From: Alkalinema pantanalense
GTDB lineage: Bacteria > Cyanobacteriota > Cyanobacteriia > Leptolyngbyales > Leptolyngbyaceae
Assembly (NCBI RefSeq): GCF_050753345.1
Contig: NZ_JBLZFX010000004.1
Span: 79,559 to 143,558, forward strand
DNA: 64,000 nt
Reading direction: 5' to 3'
Shown here: one piece after another, positions 34,783 through 42,881 of the stretch
Position numbering within the stretch: position 1 is the stretch's first letter
Layout of the letters: every line of letters starts with the position of its first letter
Program-made: the position numbers and the translations under genes
The notes under the pieces: model-generated
Databases searched by the model: none
What the model was told of the DNA's origin: nothing
What the model saw: the letters and a program-made list of their open reading frames with translations, nothing else

Positions 34783-35679
34783 ATGAAAAATATGATCCGT
34801 CGCTTGCAATCTCGATCACGCCATGCCCGCGATCGCATGGCTGACATATCGTTGTTTGCTCCGATCTCGGCCTCTCCGGGTGATGTTTTGACCGCGCCGC
34901 CGCCGGAGAGTTTGCTGGCACCCTCTGCTCTGCCCTATCTAGCCGAAGTGGTCATTGTGCTTCCGGTGTATAACGAACAAGCTTGCATTGAACGAACCCT
35001 CAACGCGATCGAGGCTTATCTAGAAAACCATCCCAACTACATTTTTCTGTTTGTGAATGATGGATCCCGCGATCGAACTGCCGCGATTCTGACGGAGCAT
35101 ATTCGCACTGTGGATCATCACCAGATTCAACTCCTGTCCTACCAGCCCCAAGGTGGCAAGGGGCACGCCATTCGCACGGGCATGCGCTGTAGCCAGTCGG
35201 AGCTTCCTGGCAACTTTTTCTGCTTTTTAGACAGCGATCTAGCCTATTCCTTGGATCATTTAGATTTGCTGATTGAGCAACTTTACGAAGACGAGGTGGT
35301 GATTGGTTGTCGCAATCAAGTCGCAGCCAGTCTGCAACGGGTCAGCCCCCTGCGCAAGGTCGCGGGCAAAATTTACAATTGGTTTTCTCGAGCCATCCTA
35401 GGACTGAGTTACCGAGACATGCAGGCGGGTCTCAAGGGCTTCCGCCGGGAGGCCGCCCAAGTGTTGTTTGCGAAACAACGCCTGACGGGATTTTCCTTCG
35501 ATGTCGAGCTGATTTACCTCGCCCACAAGTGGGGCTTCTCGATCGGGGAAATTCCTGCTACAGTGTCCAAGTCTCATCAGGCCAAAGTGTCTAAGGTCAA
35601 CCTGTTGCAGGACTCGCTGAAGATGCTACTCGACCTGCTGAAGATTCGTTGGAATGACCTGTTAGGACGATATTGCTAG
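34783..35679 (+). CDS. GT2-family glycosyltransferase (dolichyl-phosphate sugar synthase type)
   Basis: This 298-aa enzyme has a GT-A core: EVVIVLPVYNEQACIERTLNAIEAYL near residue 48, VNDGSRDRTAAIL, GGKGHAIRTGM, the DxD-type motif LDSDLAYS, and the acceptor-region QAGLKGFRREAA, all characteristic of dolichyl/undecaprenyl-phosphate glycosyltransferases. No C-terminal membrane helices follow. The start is ATG 34783, with GGAGGA 4 nt upstream; an earlier frame to 34648 overlaps accC and is not supported. Its stop TAG overlaps the GTG start of the next gene, so the two are translationally coupled. It may charge a lipid carrier with a sugar. Confidence 0.9.
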   Translation: MKNMIRRLQSRSRHARDRMADISLFAPISASPGDVLTAPPPESLLAPSALPYLAEVVIVLPVYNEQACIERTLNAIEAYLENHPNYIFLFVNDGSRDRTAAILTEHIRTVDHHQIQLLSYQPQGGKGHAIRTGMRCSQSELPGNFFCFLDSDLAYSLDHLDLLIEQLYEDEVVIGCRNQVAASLQRVSPLRKVAGKIYNWFSRAILGLSYRDMQAGLKGFRREAAQVLFAKQRLTGFSFDVELIYLAHKWGFSIGEIPATVSKSHQAKVSKVNLLQDSLKMLLDLLKIRWNDLLGRYC

Positions 35680-37112
35680 TGTCTGGGTTAAATTTCCTGT
35701 CGTTTGTGGGTTTATTCGCCCTCTGCGGCATTGCATGGTTGGGATCGGAAAATCGCCGCCAAATTCCCTGGAAGGTGATTTTGTGGGGGCTGGGCTTGCA
35801 GCTCCTGTTGGGACTATTGGTCTTTCAAGTGGAAGCCAGTCGATTGGTAATTGAACTGGTGAGCCGCAATATCAATGCCGTTCTAGATGCGACGGAAGCG
35901 GGCGCACGGTTTCTGTTTGGCGATCTGCTCGTCCCGGATTTCACGAAGCCCACTGGGCCGATCGCGGCGGGTCGTTGGATTGCCCGTACGGTGACGCCTG
36001 CCTACGTGCCAGTTCCGGGCGATCGCCTCAGTCCAGAGAATTTAAATCTCGGCTATGTACTGGCCTTCCGTGCCTTACCGTCGGTCATCTTTTTCTCGGC
36101 GTTGATGGCCTTGCTCTATAATTTGCGCCTGATTCAGCCGATCGTGGCGCTATTTGCCAAGATTTTTCGCCGCACCATGGGCCTGAGCGGAGCCGAAGCG
36201 CTAAGTGGAGCCGCCAATATTTTCGTTGGGATTGAGTCGGCCTTGGTGGTGCGTCCATTCTTGGTGGACATGACCCGCAGCGAACTCTGCGCCATTCTTG
36301 CCTCTTGCTACGGCAGCATTGCTTCCACCGTATTGGCCCTATATGCCGGTCTGTTGCGGCCTGCTTTCCCCAACATTGTGGGGCATTTAGTGTCAGCTTC
36401 ATTTATGGCGATTCCCGCCTGTTTTGTCCTATCGAAAATCCTGGTTCCCGAAACGGAGGTTCCCCGTACCCTAGGCGGTATGCCGGATAAAACCGATGCC
36501 GAAGAGGAAGAAATCGAAAAAATGAACCCGATGGAGGCGGTGATCACGGGTTCCCTAGACGGCGTCAAGTTGGCAGTGGCGATCGCGGCGTTGTTGATTG
36601 CGATTTTGGGCTTGGTGGCGTTGGTCAATCTCTTTTTCGGCAATCTAGCAGCCCTGGCCCAAAGTCAAAATGCGGTGCTTGCCAAGATCGGCAGCCTGTT
36701 CAAAGTCATCACGGTTCAGAATATTCTTGGGGCGCTGTTTTTACCCTTAACGGCGCTTACGGGCGTGTCTAGTAGTTGGCCGGAACTGTGGAATGTATCC
36801 GTGTTGGTGGGTCGCCGCTTAGTGGAAACGGAGATTCCGTCCTACCTGGAACTGGCAAGATTGTCCCAGGCTGGGGGGTTAAGCGATCGCGCCTTGGTGA
36901 TTACCAGTTACATTCTCTGCGGCTTTGCCCATATTCCTTCGGTGGGCATTTTTGTGGGGGGCTTTGTCAGCTTGATTCCGTCCCGCCGGAGGGACTTGAG
37001 TGAACTGGGCTGGAAGGCGCTCTGGGCGGCGACCTTGGCGACGTTGATGATGGGTTGTATTGCTGGGGTGTTTTATTCCAGTGGGGCAACTCAGTCGATC
37101 GTTGGACGCTAG
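35679..37112 (+). CDS. Concentrative nucleoside transporter (CNT/NupC family)
   Basis: This polytopic inner-membrane protein of about 477 aa has NupC-type motifs: LSGAEALSGAANIFVGIESALVVRPFL, MTRSELCAILASCYGSIASTVLALYAGLL, and a C-terminal half with FSGLALV-like helices (LSDRALVITSYILCGFAHIPSVGIFVGG). CNT proteins import nucleosides with Na+ or H+. GTG 35679 overlaps the upstream stop as TAGTG; TTG 35673 is an alternative. The acidic loop DKTDAEEEEIEKMNP in the middle is long for the family. Its coupling to a glycosyltransferase gene is unexplained. Confidence 0.88.
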   Translation: MSGLNFLSFVGLFALCGIAWLGSENRRQIPWKVILWGLGLQLLLGLLVFQVEASRLVIELVSRNINAVLDATEAGARFLFGDLLVPDFTKPTGPIAAGRWIARTVTPAYVPVPGDRLSPENLNLGYVLAFRALPSVIFFSALMALLYNLRLIQPIVALFAKIFRRTMGLSGAEALSGAANIFVGIESALVVRPFLVDMTRSELCAILASCYGSIASTVLALYAGLLRPAFPNIVGHLVSASFMAIPACFVLSKILVPETEVPRTLGGMPDKTDAEEEEIEKMNPMEAVITGSLDGVKLAVAIAALLIAILGLVALVNLFFGNLAALAQSQNAVLAKIGSLFKVITVQNILGALFLPLTALTGVSSSWPELWNVSVLVGRRLVETEIPSYLELARLSQAGGLSDRALVITSYILCGFAHIPSVGIFVGGFVSLIPSRRRDLSELGWKALWAATLATLMMGCIAGVFYSSGATQSIVGR

Positions 37113-37187
37113 GAAGTGATTAGCTATCGAGGAATTGACATTCTAGGGATTGATACTCTGGGGATTACAAGGCGAGGTAAGTGGGTA

Positions 37188-37976
37188 ATGGTAAGAAAGT
37201 TACGTTGGCTGGGCTGGAGTCTGTTAACGGCGATCGTGCTGGTGGTGACCAGTTTTGGGTTCAGTGGCTTCGATCGCTTGCTGGCCCAAACGCCTGCGGC
37301 AACGCCAGTACCTGCGCCGACCCAAGAAGCGCCGGTTAACGCAGTGCCGATCTCGCCCCTGCCCGGTTCCCGCGTTGAACCCCCGTCTCCTAGTCCCAGT
37401 CCCAGTCCCTTGCCTACAGCGGTTCCGGTGACGATTCCTTCCGGACAAGGTTCGCCCAGCCCCACCGCTTCCCCCCCGCCCTTACCGATTCCCACTGCGC
37501 CCCCCGTAGCGCTTCCCTCGGCTCCAGCGTTACCCGTGGCTGGGGAGTATAAGGATCCTACGGGTCGCTTCCGGGTCGCCAAGCTGAAGGATTATCAATT
37601 TTCGCCGCTGGGAGACAGCTTTTTAGCGGAAGCGATCGATGGCAAGCTGTCCTATACCGTGTTGGCGCAGTCCCTCGCACAACTGAACTTGCCACCCGTC
37701 GTGTCGATCGATCAGTTGGTGCAAGTGGCAAAAACGGCCTTTCAGCGGGGGGAAGGGTTCCAAGTGACAAACCAACAGCCTCTGCTGAATGGGGTATTGC
37801 TGGATTGGGCGGGGGCCTTAACGATCGGGGGACAAACGCAGCCGGTTAGCGGCTCGATCGTCGCTAAGCAGGTCAATTCCCAGGTGTTGCTCCTGCTGAT
37901 TGCGGCAACGGAAGCTGGAAAAAATGATGTACCCGGTGCCCTGACTGCGTTGAATGATAGTTTGCAAGGGCTGTAA
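37188..37976 (+). CDS. Exported protein with proline-rich linker
   Basis: From ATG 37188 this is 262 aa: basic start MVRKLRWLG, hydrophobic signal (about residues 9-27) with a possible cleavage after LLAQT. A Pro/Ser/Thr/Ala-rich linker covers about 30-115, with PSPSPSPSPLP-like repeats. A globular domain of about 140 residues follows (GEYKDPTGRFRVAKLKDYQFSPLGDSFLAEAIDGKLSYTVLAQ). The domain resembles small cyanobacterial exported domains I cannot name. The gene follows the CNT gene by 75 bp on the same strand and may be the last in the accC-GT2-CNT series. It converges on the YdcF gene. Confidence 0.75.
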   Translation: MVRKLRWLGWSLLTAIVLVVTSFGFSGFDRLLAQTPAATPVPAPTQEAPVNAVPISPLPGSRVEPPSPSPSPSPLPTAVPVTIPSGQGSPSPTASPPPLPIPTAPPVALPSAPALPVAGEYKDPTGRFRVAKLKDYQFSPLGDSFLAEAIDGKLSYTVLAQSLAQLNLPPVVSIDQLVQVAKTAFQRGEGFQVTNQQPLLNGVLLDWAGALTIGGQTQPVSGSIVAKQVNSQVLLLLIAATEAGKNDVPGALTALNDSLQGL

Positions 37977-38046
37977 ATGGAGCGTCGCTAGCAAAATATC
38001 TAGAACTTCCGGACTCGTTCCACCAGACTTCATTCCCACATTCTGC

Positions 38047-38829
38047 CTAGACCCAACCTTTCAGCCAGTAAATCAACATCCCGATATATTCCTTGATGGC
38101 GCGGGTGGTCGATCGCAGGTTTTCGGCTTCCGGTAAGAGGTTGAGTAGGAAACTTTGAAGACTGGGCGGTTGATTCGGGGTCGTGACAATGAAATCTGTG
38201 GTCGCGGGAATGGGATTCATGCCCAGCTTGCGAAAAATCATCAGCGATCGCGGCATGTGCATCGCCGAAGTCACCAACAGCATCTGCGAAATCTGGTTTT
38301 GCTCAGCAATTTTTTGGATATTCACCGCATTTTCGCGGGTATTGAGGGAATTGGGTTCCAACAGCATGGCCGATCGGGGTACGCCCATCGTTTCCATAAA
38401 CGTAGCCATATCCTCCGCTTCGGAAATGCCAGGGCCACGCCAGCCAATCCGTCCACCACTCAGAATCACCTTGGGGGCTTTGCCGTCTCGGTACAGTTTG
38501 GCGGCATAGAGCACCCGATCGCCCTCATCGGACATTTCCACCCAGGGGCGAGGCGGTAAGGCCGATTGGGTCGCCCCGCCCAAAACAGCTATCGCCTGGG
38601 CATTGGGCAACGGTTGGGGAAGGTTTTGTTTCTCTAGCGATCGCACTAAAAAAGAACTAAAGGCTCCGCTACTGCTAACCAGCAGAATTACAGTTGATAG
38701 GGCGATCGGAATTAATGCAAGCCGCGATCGTTTGCGCAAAATTAAAACGATCGCGGCCACTAGCATCCACAACGCTAAGCCCAATGGGTAAATAAACAGC
38801 GGCAGCAGTTTAGAAAGAAACAGAAACAT
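38047..38829 (-). CDS. YdcF/ElyC-family DUF218 membrane protein
   Basis: This 260-aa protein has two N-terminal membrane segments (about residues 7-27 and 34-53), then a DUF218 domain: PNAQAIAVLGGATQSALPPRP, VLYAAKLYRDGKAPKVILSGGR, EAEDMATFMETMGVP, LEPNSLNTRENAVN and VTSAMHMPRSLMIFRKLGM. E. coli ElyC of this family affects envelope integrity and lipid-carrier metabolism; a catalytic role is unproven. The segment MHMPRSL is the conserved C-terminal motif. The reading frame is intact. Confidence 0.9.
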   Translation of the reverse strand: MFLFLSKLLPLFIYPLGLALWMLVAAIVLILRKRSRLALIPIALSTVILLVSSSGAFSSFLVRSLEKQNLPQPLPNAQAIAVLGGATQSALPPRPWVEMSDEGDRVLYAAKLYRDGKAPKVILSGGRIGWRGPGISEAEDMATFMETMGVPRSAMLLEPNSLNTRENAVNIQKIAEQNQISQMLLVTSAMHMPRSLMIFRKLGMNPIPATTDFIVTTPNQPPSLQSFLLNLLPEAENLRSTTRAIKEYIGMLIYWLKGWV

Positions 38830-39087
38830 GTCGGTTCATTGATCAAGAAGCAATGAACACTATTTAAGCGCAACTTAAGCGCAACATGACTGGATAGAAC
38901 GACCGATGGGGCATTGGTTGGGAGATTGTTTAAGCCTCCCGATCGTCCCAATACTTGTCTAGGTCATCTGCGGGTGTAGCAAAGCGGAGATCGTTCAACC
39001 CGTCACTTGGTTCAACCCGCTATTTCGTTTCACTTAACTATTTCGTTTCACTTAACTATTTCGTTTCACTTAACTATTTCGTTTCAC
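38830..39087. repeat. Spacer with short duplications
   Basis: TTAAGCGCAAC is duplicated with an 11-bp period (38864-38885), GTTCAACCCG recurs 17 bp apart (38992-39018), and the four-copy 18-bp array begins at 39020. TTCATTG...CAATGAA (38835-38857) is a small inverted repeat. No gene. Confidence 0.6.
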
Positions 39088-39091
39088 TTAA
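39020..39091. repeat. Four perfect tandem copies of an 18-bp unit
   Basis: CTATTTCGTTTCACTTAA occurs four times without a mismatch (39020-39037, 39038-39055, 39056-39073, 39074-39091). The last copy contains the stop codon (39088-39090, minus) of the HTH/acidic protein gene. There are no spacers, so it is not a CRISPR array. Perfect identity suggests recent expansion, or slippage in sequencing or assembly. Confidence 0.95.
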
Positions 39092-40041
39092 ATGGCGTAA
39101 ACTTGGCCATCGAGCAGTAGACGAGTAATGCCCTTGGCGCGGAGATGCAAGGCGGCTTTTTGGAAAACCCGACTGTCGGGCACCTTGATTACCCGTTGGG
39201 TGCGCGTATTGGAAAATCGCTTGGCAACCCGATGGTTGTCAAAGACGGGCAGTGTCATTTCTTGAATCTCATCACTGGACATGTGACCCAACTCGCCGAA
39301 TTCTTGGAGCGGACGCACGACTAAATCCGCTGTGCGATCGACCACCAGGTAACAGACTCGAGGCATCTCAGCATCAGCTAGCGGCACAATGCTAACTACG
39401 CTTTGGACGTGTAAGGTCGGCAGGGGCGATAACCCATCCTCCTCCTCGTCATCTTCATCATCAAAGTCTTCGTCTAGATCGTCGAGATCATCTAGATCGT
39501 CATCCTCTTCTTCGTCAAGTTCTGCTTCTCGGGAGGCGCTGGCCAGCTCATCCACCACAGAACCTACCATATCTGCATCGACAACGCTTTCTACTTGATT
39601 GCGTTTGATGGGTTTGGGCCGATCGGAGGACAACTTTTCGACGGCGGGTAACCTCTCTGCCATTGCGACTTGTTCTGCAACAGCTTCAGAGGCAATGGAT
39701 TCTGCAACAGCTTCAGGATCCGATTCAGTAACGATCGACCGTCGCCGGGAACGTCGTCCTGCGGATGATTCAGCTTCTACCGTTGGCAATTCTACGGTCT
39801 CTAGCAAATTTCCTTGTACGGGCGACACCTCTATCGGCGCGACCTCGATCGGACTGCGCGATCGCTTTTGCTGCACCAAACTGTCATATTCCTCAACGGA
39901 CATTTCGCTCTTGAGGATCCGACCGATCGTAGTATTGCTCACCCCGTACCGTTCTGCGATCGTCAAAGCGTTCTCAGCGGGGTGGCGATAGAGTTCTACG
40001 ATTTTACGTTTATCTGCTGCAGTTAGTCGTCGAGCGCTCAT
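39088..40041 (-). CDS. HTH protein with long acidic linker
   Basis: This 317-aa protein starts with a helix-turn-helix of resolvase/transposase-like type (about residues 5-48; LTAADKRKIVELYRHPAENALTIAERYGVSNTTIGRILKS). A variable Glu/Ser/Val-rich region follows (about 60-165), then an extremely acidic stretch (about 172-203; runs of D, E and L as in DDLDDLDDLDEDFDDEDDEE). A conserved-looking C-terminal domain ends it (about 208-317; PRVCYLVVDRTADLVVRPLQEFGELG, RVIKVPDSRVFQKAALHLRAKGITRLLLDGQVYAI). I know similar cyanobacterial proteins only as hypotheticals. A DNA-binding regulator or partition role is possible. The stop codon lies in an 18-bp tandem array. Confidence 0.75.
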   Translation of the reverse strand: MSARRLTAADKRKIVELYRHPAENALTIAERYGVSNTTIGRILKSEMSVEEYDSLVQQKRSRSPIEVAPIEVSPVQGNLLETVELPTVEAESSAGRRSRRRSIVTESDPEAVAESIASEAVAEQVAMAERLPAVEKLSSDRPKPIKRNQVESVVDADMVGSVVDELASASREAELDEEEDDDLDDLDDLDEDFDDEDDEEEDGLSPLPTLHVQSVVSIVPLADAEMPRVCYLVVDRTADLVVRPLQEFGELGHMSSDEIQEMTLPVFDNHRVAKRFSNTRTQRVIKVPDSRVFQKAALHLRAKGITRLLLDGQVYAI

Positions 40042-40110
40042 GTAGCCACAGGATGGAATTTGCCTTACTTATTCTAAGCCTTCGACTCCCAAAGCAGTCA
40101 GAAAATCCCA

Positions 40111-41115
40111 TCAAGAAACTGGAATTTCGATCACTTGCCCCGTTTCCGCCGATCGCCGGGCTGCTTCTGCCACCTTCAAGGTGTATAAACTCTCCTGTAC
40201 CGTGACATATAGCGGTTTACCCTCAAAGAGGTGATCTAGTACTGCAGCAGTATCCTTGGCGAATAGGCCGCGACGGGTACCCACCGCCAAATTATGCGAC
40301 CCTTGAGCATTGACCCACATACCATTATCGCCATCAAAAATTAATCCACCCTGACTACCATGCACTTCCAGTTTGCGTTCCGTTTGCCACAGGGCTTCCC
40401 CTTTACCGTAGATCACATCTAGGATTAATCCCTGCTGGAATTGCAACTGGACGGAACAGAGGCAACTGCTGTAATAGGCGGGATCGACCCCATTGGTGTG
40501 CTGATAATTCACCCGGCAACTGATGGAAGTGACTTGGCCAAAGGCATGGGTAAACCGATGTAAACGCGACAATGCACCCGTTAAGGGAAAGCCAAACAGT
40601 TGATGATTAAATGTCCACTTCTGGGGTGCAGGGCGTTGGGGATTGATTGTGGCGTAGCGGGCATAGAAGGGGTTGCCAATTTTGGATAAATTCTCCAGCA
40701 GTGCTTGATGCACACCACCCATTAGTTCAATATGTTCCACATGCAGGAGCCGTTTCTGATTTGCGGCCAGGGCAATTAAGGATTCAGCCTCGGATACATC
40801 CAGTGCTAGGGGATATTCCACCACTACATGCTTCCCGGCAAATAGAGCGGCTCGGGCGATCGCGGCATGGTCTGCATTGAGGTTGGAAATAATGACCAGA
40901 TCCACCGCCGATGAATTAACTACGCCCTGCCAAGAGTCAAAGGCTTGGGTTTGATGGGTTGTGGCAAAGACGTCTAATTTGTCACGGGTATGACCCGCCA
41001 CACCGATTAACTGAGCACGGGGTTCTTCATTAATCACCTCTGCCCGCACCTTGGCGGCGTAACCTGTACCGATGAGCCCTACTCCGATCGGAGGTGTCAA
41101 CGTTCCCTGTGCCAT
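40111..41115 (-). CDS. bvdR: Biliverdin reductase-like oxidoreductase
   Basis: This 334-aa Gfo/Idh/MocA-fold enzyme has an N-terminal Rossmann motif GVGLIGTGYAAKVRAEVI. Its body follows cyanobacterial BvdR closely: GKHVVVEYPLALDVSEAESL, LLHVEHIELMGGVHQALLENLSKIG, FYARYATINPQRPAPQKWTFNHQLFGFPLTGALSRL and VGTRRGLFAKDTAAVLDHL. BvdR reduces biliverdin IXalpha to bilirubin with NAD(P)H and is needed for normal phycobilisome levels in Synechocystis. The same window also holds pcyA, which competes for biliverdin. The assignment rests on remembered BvdR sequence; a sugar dehydrogenase paralogue is less likely. Confidence 0.85.
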   Translation of the reverse strand: MAQGTLTPPIGVGLIGTGYAAKVRAEVINEEPRAQLIGVAGHTRDKLDVFATTHQTQAFDSWQGVVNSSAVDLVIISNLNADHAAIARAALFAGKHVVVEYPLALDVSEAESLIALAANQKRLLHVEHIELMGGVHQALLENLSKIGNPFYARYATINPQRPAPQKWTFNHQLFGFPLTGALSRLHRFTHAFGQVTSISCRVNYQHTNGVDPAYYSSCLCSVQLQFQQGLILDVIYGKGEALWQTERKLEVHGSQGGLIFDGDNGMWVNAQGSHNLAVGTRRGLFAKDTAAVLDHLFEGKPLYVTVQESLYTLKVAEAARRSAETGQVIEIPVS

Positions 41116-41682
41116 CTTTTGCTCCCAGCCTCACCATGGTTGTCTAGTCTTAAGGTTACTAGGATTCGACGAGAGACTTGCAGGCGTGCCAATTTTTTGT
41201 TGAAGGGGTGGATGATGTGATGGTTAGTCGGGGGCTTGTGTGTAGGAGTCACGGTGGTTCCTCCCCTAGCGTTCTCGTTCAGGGTTTAACCCTTGGAGAT
41301 AGGAAATAAATAGCGCAGCATAGCCACGCCGCCAACCATCACTAGCGAAATAATGATGAGCATGAGTGCGATCGGTGACATATTTCTGATCAAAGCGTCT
41401 GGGGACAAAAATGTGACAAATCTGTGTGATTTCTTCTACCGTAACAACTAGACTTGACGGTGCTATGACTGGCATATCACAGCTGCGTGACTGGGGGATG
41501 TCATACGTCCGTCCCAGGGATTTCTATGTTCGCAGATTACCGAGATCCCCTTCTGCCAGAGTTTTTTCTTCGATGCGGTATTTTGTGAAGCTCAACCGCA
41601 TCTGTGTTGTTGGCAAGTCACATCCATCCACTCATCTACCCATCTACTGCTCCCCTGGGAATGTTCTATGTCCGTTGTTCCC
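41116..41682. other. 567-bp spacer upstream of bvdR
   Basis: It contains the bvdR promoter region, a possible 31-codon membrane-protein gene (41286-41381), and a CATCCACTCATCTACCCATC-type low-complexity tract near 41622-41655. No other feature is convincing. Confidence 0.4.
41286..41381 (-). CDS. Possible 31-aa single-helix membrane protein
   Basis: The reading frame MSPIALMLIIISLVMVGGVA... followed by MLRYLFPISKG is almost entirely one hydrophobic helix with a basic end, the style of small cyanobacterial membrane subunits. No Shine-Dalgarno is seen and I cannot match it to a known small photosynthetic subunit. Length alone would allow it by chance, but the composition is coherent. Confidence 0.3.
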   Translation of the reverse strand: MSPIALMLIIISLVMVGGVAMLRYLFPISKG

Positions 41683-42789
41683 TTAGGTATTTCCTTTTTT
41701 GGCGATCGGTAGAGAAAATGCAAAGGTGCTGCCTTTCCCTAACTCGCTTTGTACGGTAATTGTGCCCTTTTGTAATTCCACTAAGCGACGTGAGATTGCC
41801 AGCCCAATGCCCGTACCGCCGGAATTACGATTCCTCGATCGATCCGATCGCCAAAACCGTTCAAAGACGTGGGGTAAATCTTCTTGGGCAATGCCTTTGC
41901 CGGTATCTTCCACGGCGATCCAGAGCATTCCCGACTGCGGCCAAGCCCTAACCATCACATAGCCGATCGAGGTGTAGCGTAGGGCATTGCCAATCAGATT
42001 GACCAGGACTTGTTCCACCCGCTCTGGATCGGCATAGACATTGGGTAAATCCTTGGAGCAGTCCAACTTCAGTTCCGTTTCTCCGCCAATTAACTGGTCG
42101 GAAAAACGCTGCACGAGGGCATTTAACAAGGGCCAAATCTCAAAGGAACGGGGATCGATCGGCAAATATCCGGCTTCCGCCTTAGATAGCTCTTGCAAAT
42201 CGTTAACCAACCGCTTCAGCCGTCCGGTTTCCCGCGCCAGTCGATCGTAAATTTCCGGTGTGGGATCGATCGTGCCGTCGGCCATGCCTTCCAGATAGCC
42301 TTCCACGATCGTGAGTGGGGTGCGTAACTCATGGGTCAGGTCACTCACCAGATCCCGGCGGCGTTGTTCCACATCTTCCAACGCCAAGGCCATCCGGTTA
42401 AAACTGTCGGCAAAGCGGTTCAGTTCTGGAATATCGCTGGCAGGCATGCGTTCCTCTAGGTTCCCGGCGGCAAATTTTTGGGTAATCCGCTGCATCTGGA
42501 TCAACGGCTGCACAATCCGTTTGGAGACCAGGTAGCTCAGAAATCCCGCCGCACTGCCGCCCAAAATCATCGACCAAAACGCACCCCGGCTCCAGGCGGA
42601 TTCAAAGCCATCCACCAACCGCCTTTTGACGGCATAAAGTGTAAAGCCCTGAAACTCCATGGTTTGCAGGTGTTCAACAAATAACTGCGGCGAATAGTAC
42701 TTCCCGATCGCCAACAGTGTTCCAATGCCCACCACCATGACCACAATGTGGGACAAAAATAGTCTGGCCCGGAGCCCAAGTGCTGGCAT
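41683..42789 (-). CDS. HAMP-containing sensor histidine kinase
   Basis: This is a 368-aa BaeS-like kinase with two membrane helices (about residues 8-27 and 67-88) flanking a short extracytoplasmic loop. A HAMP domain (about 88-140), HisKA with H-box DLTHELRTPLTIVEGYLEGM (about 148-167) and HATPase_c with N, G1 and G2 boxes (NLIGNALRYT, VEDTGKGIAQEDLPHVFERFWR, GGTGIGLAISRRLVE) follow. ATG 42789 is chosen because GGAG lies 6 nt upstream; a GTG at 42801 is possible. It lies 92 bp downstream of its response-regulator gene on the same strand, so they form a two-component pair. The stimulus is unknown. Confidence 0.9.
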   Translation of the reverse strand: MPALGLRARLFLSHIVVMVVGIGTLLAIGKYYSPQLFVEHLQTMEFQGFTLYAVKRRLVDGFESAWSRGAFWSMILGGSAAGFLSYLVSKRIVQPLIQMQRITQKFAAGNLEERMPASDIPELNRFADSFNRMALALEDVEQRRRDLVSDLTHELRTPLTIVEGYLEGMADGTIDPTPEIYDRLARETGRLKRLVNDLQELSKAEAGYLPIDPRSFEIWPLLNALVQRFSDQLIGGETELKLDCSKDLPNVYADPERVEQVLVNLIGNALRYTSIGYVMVRAWPQSGMLWIAVEDTGKGIAQEDLPHVFERFWRSDRSRNRNSGGTGIGLAISRRLVELQKGTITVQSELGKGSTFAFSLPIAKKGNT

Positions 42790-42881
42790 TGATTTCTCCA
42801 CTCACCGCTTCCTCAAATTTAGAGAGGATTATGTCACTCTCTCTGTAACTAGTTTCTCAATTCAGAAGTGCCTAACCCGGA

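Noticed and set aside
37140..37580. Gly-rich frame antisense to the proline-rich exported protein
   Set aside because: It is the complement of the Pro/Ser/Thr linker and has no independent support.
39020..39091. CRISPR array
   Set aside because: The four copies are contiguous with no spacers, the unit is 18 bp, and no cas gene is near.
41426..41686. 86-residue frame upstream of the two-component genes
   Set aside because: It runs through a low-complexity spacer tract and lacks a start signal.
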